Shown here in pieces: positions 61,303 to 64,000 of a DNA stretch of 64,000 bases. Below the pieces are notes generated by a model. The model was not told where the DNA came from. It saw only the letters and a program-made list of their open reading frames with translations, and ran no database searches. The position numbers and the translations under genes are program-made. Source of the stretch: Brevirhabdus sp. (GTDB lineage Bacteria > Pseudomonadota > Alphaproteobacteria > Rhodobacterales > Rhodobacteraceae); NCBI GenBank assembly GCA_024637315.1, contig JAGXFH010000052.1, positions 168,079-232,078 on the forward strand, in the 5' to 3' direction. Positions within the stretch are counted from its first letter, which is position 1, and each line of letters opens with the position of its first letter.

Positions 61303-62580
61303 ATGGACGTGACCATCCTGTTTGCCGTTTTCATAGGCGGGTTGGTGCTGGGCATTCCGGTGGCGATCACGCTTGGCCTGTCGTCACTGGCCTATATTCT
61401 GGTTTCGGGGATGCCACCGGTGGTCATGCCGCAAAAGATGTATGCGGGCATGGACGTCTTCGTGCTGCTGTCCATTCCGGGATTCATCCTTGCGGGCAAC
61501 CTGATGAACAGGGGCGGCATCACCGGCCGAATCATCCGCTTTGCCAATGCCCTGGTGGGCTGGATCAGGGGCGGGCTGGGGCTGACCAATATCGCCGCCT
61601 CGATGTTGTTTGGCGGCATCACCGGAACCGCTGTGGCCGACGCGGCGTCAATCGGCGGGGTGATGATCCCGGGGATGAAAAAGGCGGGCTATCCCGGTGA
61701 TTTCGCGGCGGCGGTGACGGCGGCCTCGTCGACGGTGGGCCCGATCATTCCGCCATCTGTGCCGATGATAATCGTCGGCGCACTTTCGGGCATTTCGGTG
61801 GGGCAGATGTTTCTTGCCGGGGCGGTCCCCGGCATTCTGATGGGTCTGGCCATGATGGTGACGGCCTATGTCATCTCGGTGCGCAAGAACTTCCCCCGAC
61901 AAGACTGGCAGGGTGCCGGCGAAGTGCTGCGCGCCTTCGGCGGCGCATTCTGGGCACTGGCGATGACCTTCCTGATCATCTACGGCCTGCTGTCGGGGCT
62001 TGCCACGCCGACCGAAACGGCTGTTGTCGCCAGCATTTACGCCTTTTTCGTGGGCGCCTTCATTTATCGTGAATTGCCGATCTCGAAAGTGCCGACGATC
62101 ATCACCGACAGCGCGGTTTCGTCGGCCGGCATTCTGGCGTTGGTGGGATTTGCCAACGTCTTTGGCTGGATCCTTGTGTCAGAACGCATACCGCAGGCTA
62201 TTGCCGACGGCGTGCTGTCATTCACCGACAACAGGTTCCTGGTGATCCTGCTGATCAATGTTTTGCTGCTGTTCGTCGGTATGTTCATGGAGACGATCGC
62301 CGCGCTGATCATCCTTTTCGTGCCGCTCTTGTCGTTGGCGCAGGCGGTGGGGATTGACCCGCTGCATTTCGCCACCTTCGCAGTGCTCAACCTGATGATC
62401 GGGCTGACCACGCCGCCCGTGGGCGTATGCCTGTTCGTCTGTGCCGGGATCGCTCGGTTGCCGCTGATGCCTGTGATCGTGGCGATCATGCCGTTTCTGC
62501 TGACGAATATCGGCGTCCTTCTATTGGTTTCCTACATTCCCGCGCTGGCCACATGGCTGCCTTCGCTCCTGACTGATTGA
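61303..62580 (+). CDS. TRAP transporter large permease (DctM family)
   Basis: A 425-residue, about 12-helix permease that uses the sodium gradient to import the substrate delivered by DctP. IPGFILAGNLMNRGGITGRIIRFANALVGW, FGGITGTAVADAASIGGVMIP and STVGPIIPPSVPMIIVGAL are the conserved hairpin and sodium-site regions; GLTTPPVGVCLFV is the second. Seven base pairs separate it from the dehydrogenase gene, so the operon continues. Confidence 0.95.
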   Translation: MDVTILFAVFIGGLVLGIPVAITLGLSSLAYILVSGMPPVVMPQKMYAGMDVFVLLSIPGFILAGNLMNRGGITGRIIRFANALVGWIRGGLGLTNIAASMLFGGITGTAVADAASIGGVMIPGMKKAGYPGDFAAAVTAASSTVGPIIPPSVPMIIVGALSGISVGQMFLAGAVPGILMGLAMMVTAYVISVRKNFPRQDWQGAGEVLRAFGGAFWALAMTFLIIYGLLSGLATPTETAVVASIYAFFVGAFIYRELPISKVPTIITDSAVSSAGILALVGFANVFGWILVSERIPQAIADGVLSFTDNRFLVILLINVLLLFVGMFMETIAALIILFVPLLSLAQAVGIDPLHFATFAVLNLMIGLTTPPVGVCLFVCAGIARLPLMPVIVAIMPFLLTNIGVLLLVSYIPALATWLPSLLTD

Positions 62581-62587
62581 GGATCTC

Positions 62588-63646
62588 ATGAACACCCGAA
62601 TCTGCCGCCTGCATGGCCAGGGCGACATCCGCATCGAGACAATACCCGTGATCAACCCCGCCCCTGGCGAGGCCCTGATTGCCATCGCCGCGGGGGGCAT
62701 TTGCGGCAGCGATCTGCATTATTATCAGGATGGCGGTTTTGGCCCGATCCGGGTGCGAGAGCCGATCATTCTGGGCCATGAAGCCGCAGGCGTTGTTCTG
62801 GTCGTGGGCGCGGGCGTTACCGGATTGTCCGAAGGCGAAAGGGTTGCGGTGAATCCGAGTCGTCCCTGCGGCGCTTGCACCTTTTGCCGCCAAGGGCTAC
62901 CGGTGCACTGCCTTTCGATGCGTTTCAATGGCTCTGCCTTGCGGTTTCCCCATGAACAGGGCTTGTTTCGCGACAAGATCGTGGTGGATGCCAGACAATG
63001 CATTCCTATCGGCGATGCCGTTGCCTTCAGCGAGGCAGCCTGTTGCGAACCGCTTGCCGTCTGCCTTCACGCGCGGCGCATGGCCGGGCCGCTGGCAGGC
63101 AAGAACGTTCTGATCACCGGCGCCGGCCCGATCGGCGCCCTATGCGCGGGGGTTGCGGCCGAAGCAGGTGCGGCCGAGATCGTGGTGACCGATTTGCAGG
63201 ATTTCACACTTGCGGTGGCGAGTCAGATGGGTGCGACACAGGTGATCAACGTGGCGCGCAACCCCGAAGACCTGGATGCCTACGCCGCCGAAAAGGGCCA
63301 TTTCGACGTCGCTTTCGAGTGCTCCGCCGCCGCGCCCGCCATCGCCTCTGCCATCGCTACGCTGCGCCCGCAGGGGCAGCTGGTACAGGTCGGGGTAACC
63401 GGCGACGCGCCGGTGCCGATCAATGCGCTTGTCGGCAAAGAAATTACCCTGCAGGGCACTCACCGCTTCGATGTAGAATTCGCCGAAGCCGTGGGGATGA
63501 TTGCACAGCGGCGCATCGACGTATCGCCGATCGTCACCGGCACCTACCCTCTGGAACAGGCAACCGAGGCATTTGACGCCGCCGGGCAGCGGTCGCGCGC
63601 CGTCAAGATCCAGATCGTATTCGATGGCGGGGTGGCCATGCGATGA
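62588..63646 (+). CDS. Zinc-dependent L-idonate/L-gulonate 5-dehydrogenase-type enzyme
   Basis: A 352-residue medium-chain dehydrogenase. GGICGSDLHYYQDGGFG holds the catalytic zinc Cys, ILGHEAAGVV the zinc His-Glu, CGACTFCRQGLPVHC the four structural zinc cysteines, and ITGAGPIGALCAG the NAD(P) fold. The family match is to L-idonate 5-dehydrogenase (IdnD). In this setting, with uxuA, uxuB and a TRAP importer, oxidation of L-gulonate to D-fructuronate is an equally good fit, as reported for such gene sets in halophiles. Sequence alone does not choose. Its stop overlaps the broken kinase gene (ATGA). Confidence 0.88.
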   Translation: MNTRICRLHGQGDIRIETIPVINPAPGEALIAIAAGGICGSDLHYYQDGGFGPIRVREPIILGHEAAGVVLVVGAGVTGLSEGERVAVNPSRPCGACTFCRQGLPVHCLSMRFNGSALRFPHEQGLFRDKIVVDARQCIPIGDAVAFSEAACCEPLAVCLHARRMAGPLAGKNVLITGAGPIGALCAGVAAEAGAAEIVVTDLQDFTLAVASQMGATQVINVARNPEDLDAYAAEKGHFDVAFECSAAAPAIASAIATLRPQGQLVQVGVTGDAPVPINALVGKEITLQGTHRFDVEFAEAVGMIAQRRIDVSPIVTGTYPLEQATEAFDAAGQRSRAVKIQIVFDGGVAMR

Positions 63647-63831
63647 CCGTTTCGATCACCTTCATCGGCGAGTGCATGATGAACATGATGCCACCAGACG
63701 GGCGCGGCGTGGAAGGAAGGGTCGGATCTGCCGCGGACAGTTTCAATGATGCGGCCTACCCTAAAAAATTGGCACTGACGCAGCATCTGACCCGACAATC
63801 GAAACGAATTCGCCGGTGCGGACAGCATTAA
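63643..63831 (+). pseudogene. KDG kinase (PfkB family) N-terminal fragment, truncated
   Basis: The start overlaps the dehydrogenase stop as ATGA, so this was the next operon gene. VSITFIGECMMNMMPPDG and GSAADSFNDAAYPKKLALT match the first ~40 residues of 2-keto-3-deoxygluconate kinases (FIGECM, then GDTFNTA). After about 63770 the sequence is no longer kinase-like and a stop occurs at 63829-63831. The ATP and sugar sites are missing. Either the gene was cut by a rearrangement or an insertion begins here that extends past the window. Confidence 0.72.
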
Positions 63832-64000
63832 ACCAGCAGTGGCGCCTGGGAAATTGCGGCCTGTGGGTGCCTCTGGCAACCCGCAACACCTGTTCCACCG
63901 CCAATCAGGACACCGCCGGCAAGGGACAGGGCTTTCCCCCAGGCAATCTGACATCAACAGCGCTGGTCGCGGTGATTGACGATGCTGCTGTCTTTTCCCA
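63832..64000. other. Right edge, no feature recognised
   Basis: The last 169 bp follow the kinase break. I recognise no protein, RNA or IS end in them; they could be the start of an inserted element whose body lies outside the window. Confidence 0.35.

Overview
The window looks like the chromosome of a GC-rich alphaproteobacterium, most probably a marine or halophilic member of the Rhodobacterales. Pointers are a DUF5368-type membrane protein beside a Tat-exported SQR-like flavoprotein, an ectABC-ask ectoine operon with its MarR regulator, several TRAP and BMP-type importers, and TTGA-N6-TCAA (FNR/FixK-type) dyads. This is inferred from gene content and protein style; no rRNA or tRNA is present to confirm it.

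Layout. 1-9.8 kb is housekeeping: a COG3146 acyltransferase cut by the left edge, GDPD and RidA on the minus strand; MlaA and MlaC lipid-transport proteins; penicillin-binding protein 1A; a PII-AmtB ammonium pair with a clear terminator; a formylglycine-type sulfatase/phosphonate ester hydrolase. 9.9-32.7 kb is a low-oxygen/energy region: Crp/Fnr-like regulator, CBS protein, class I PHA synthase, DUF5368 protein, SQR-like oxidoreductase, a Pat-type acyl-CoA synthetase/acetyltransferase fusion followed by a histone-deacetylase-family gene, PEP synthase, DUF2267 protein, phosphoribosyltransferase, CBS protein, a full Na+-NQR operon (nqrABCDEF-apbE-nqrM), a divergent pentaheme cytochrome c and a cation/proton antiporter. 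Five FNR/FixK-type dyads (plus one imperfect) sit between these genes, and another precedes a YeeE gene at 52 kb. 32.8-37.8 kb is a BMP-type ABC importer.

37.8-42 kb is a scar zone: fragments of a LacI regulator, a TRAP binding protein, a PhnE permease and an IS6-like transposase surround an intact YHS-domain copper P-type ATPase. 42-46.6 kb is the ectoine cluster (ectR, ectA, ectB, ectC, ask). 47-49 kb is an MFS exporter. 49.2-51.7 kb holds the three LigD modules (phosphoesterase, ligase, polymerase) as three overlapping genes. 52.2-55.3 kb has a YeeE/YedE sulfur-compound transporter and two convergent metallo-beta-lactamase-fold proteins, one with a degenerate metal motif. After IS21 debris, 56.2-63.8 kb is a hexonate/hexuronate catabolism locus: uxuB, uxuA, a GntR regulator, a TRAP importer, an L-idonate/L-gulonate-type dehydrogenase and a broken KDG kinase.

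The most notable points are: a variant NQR whose NqrB is short and lacks the covalent FMN motif, divergently paired with a pentaheme cytochrome over one FNR-type site; an acetylation/deacetylation gene pair and PEP synthase under similar sites; the split LigD; and the degenerate/intact metallohydrolase pair.
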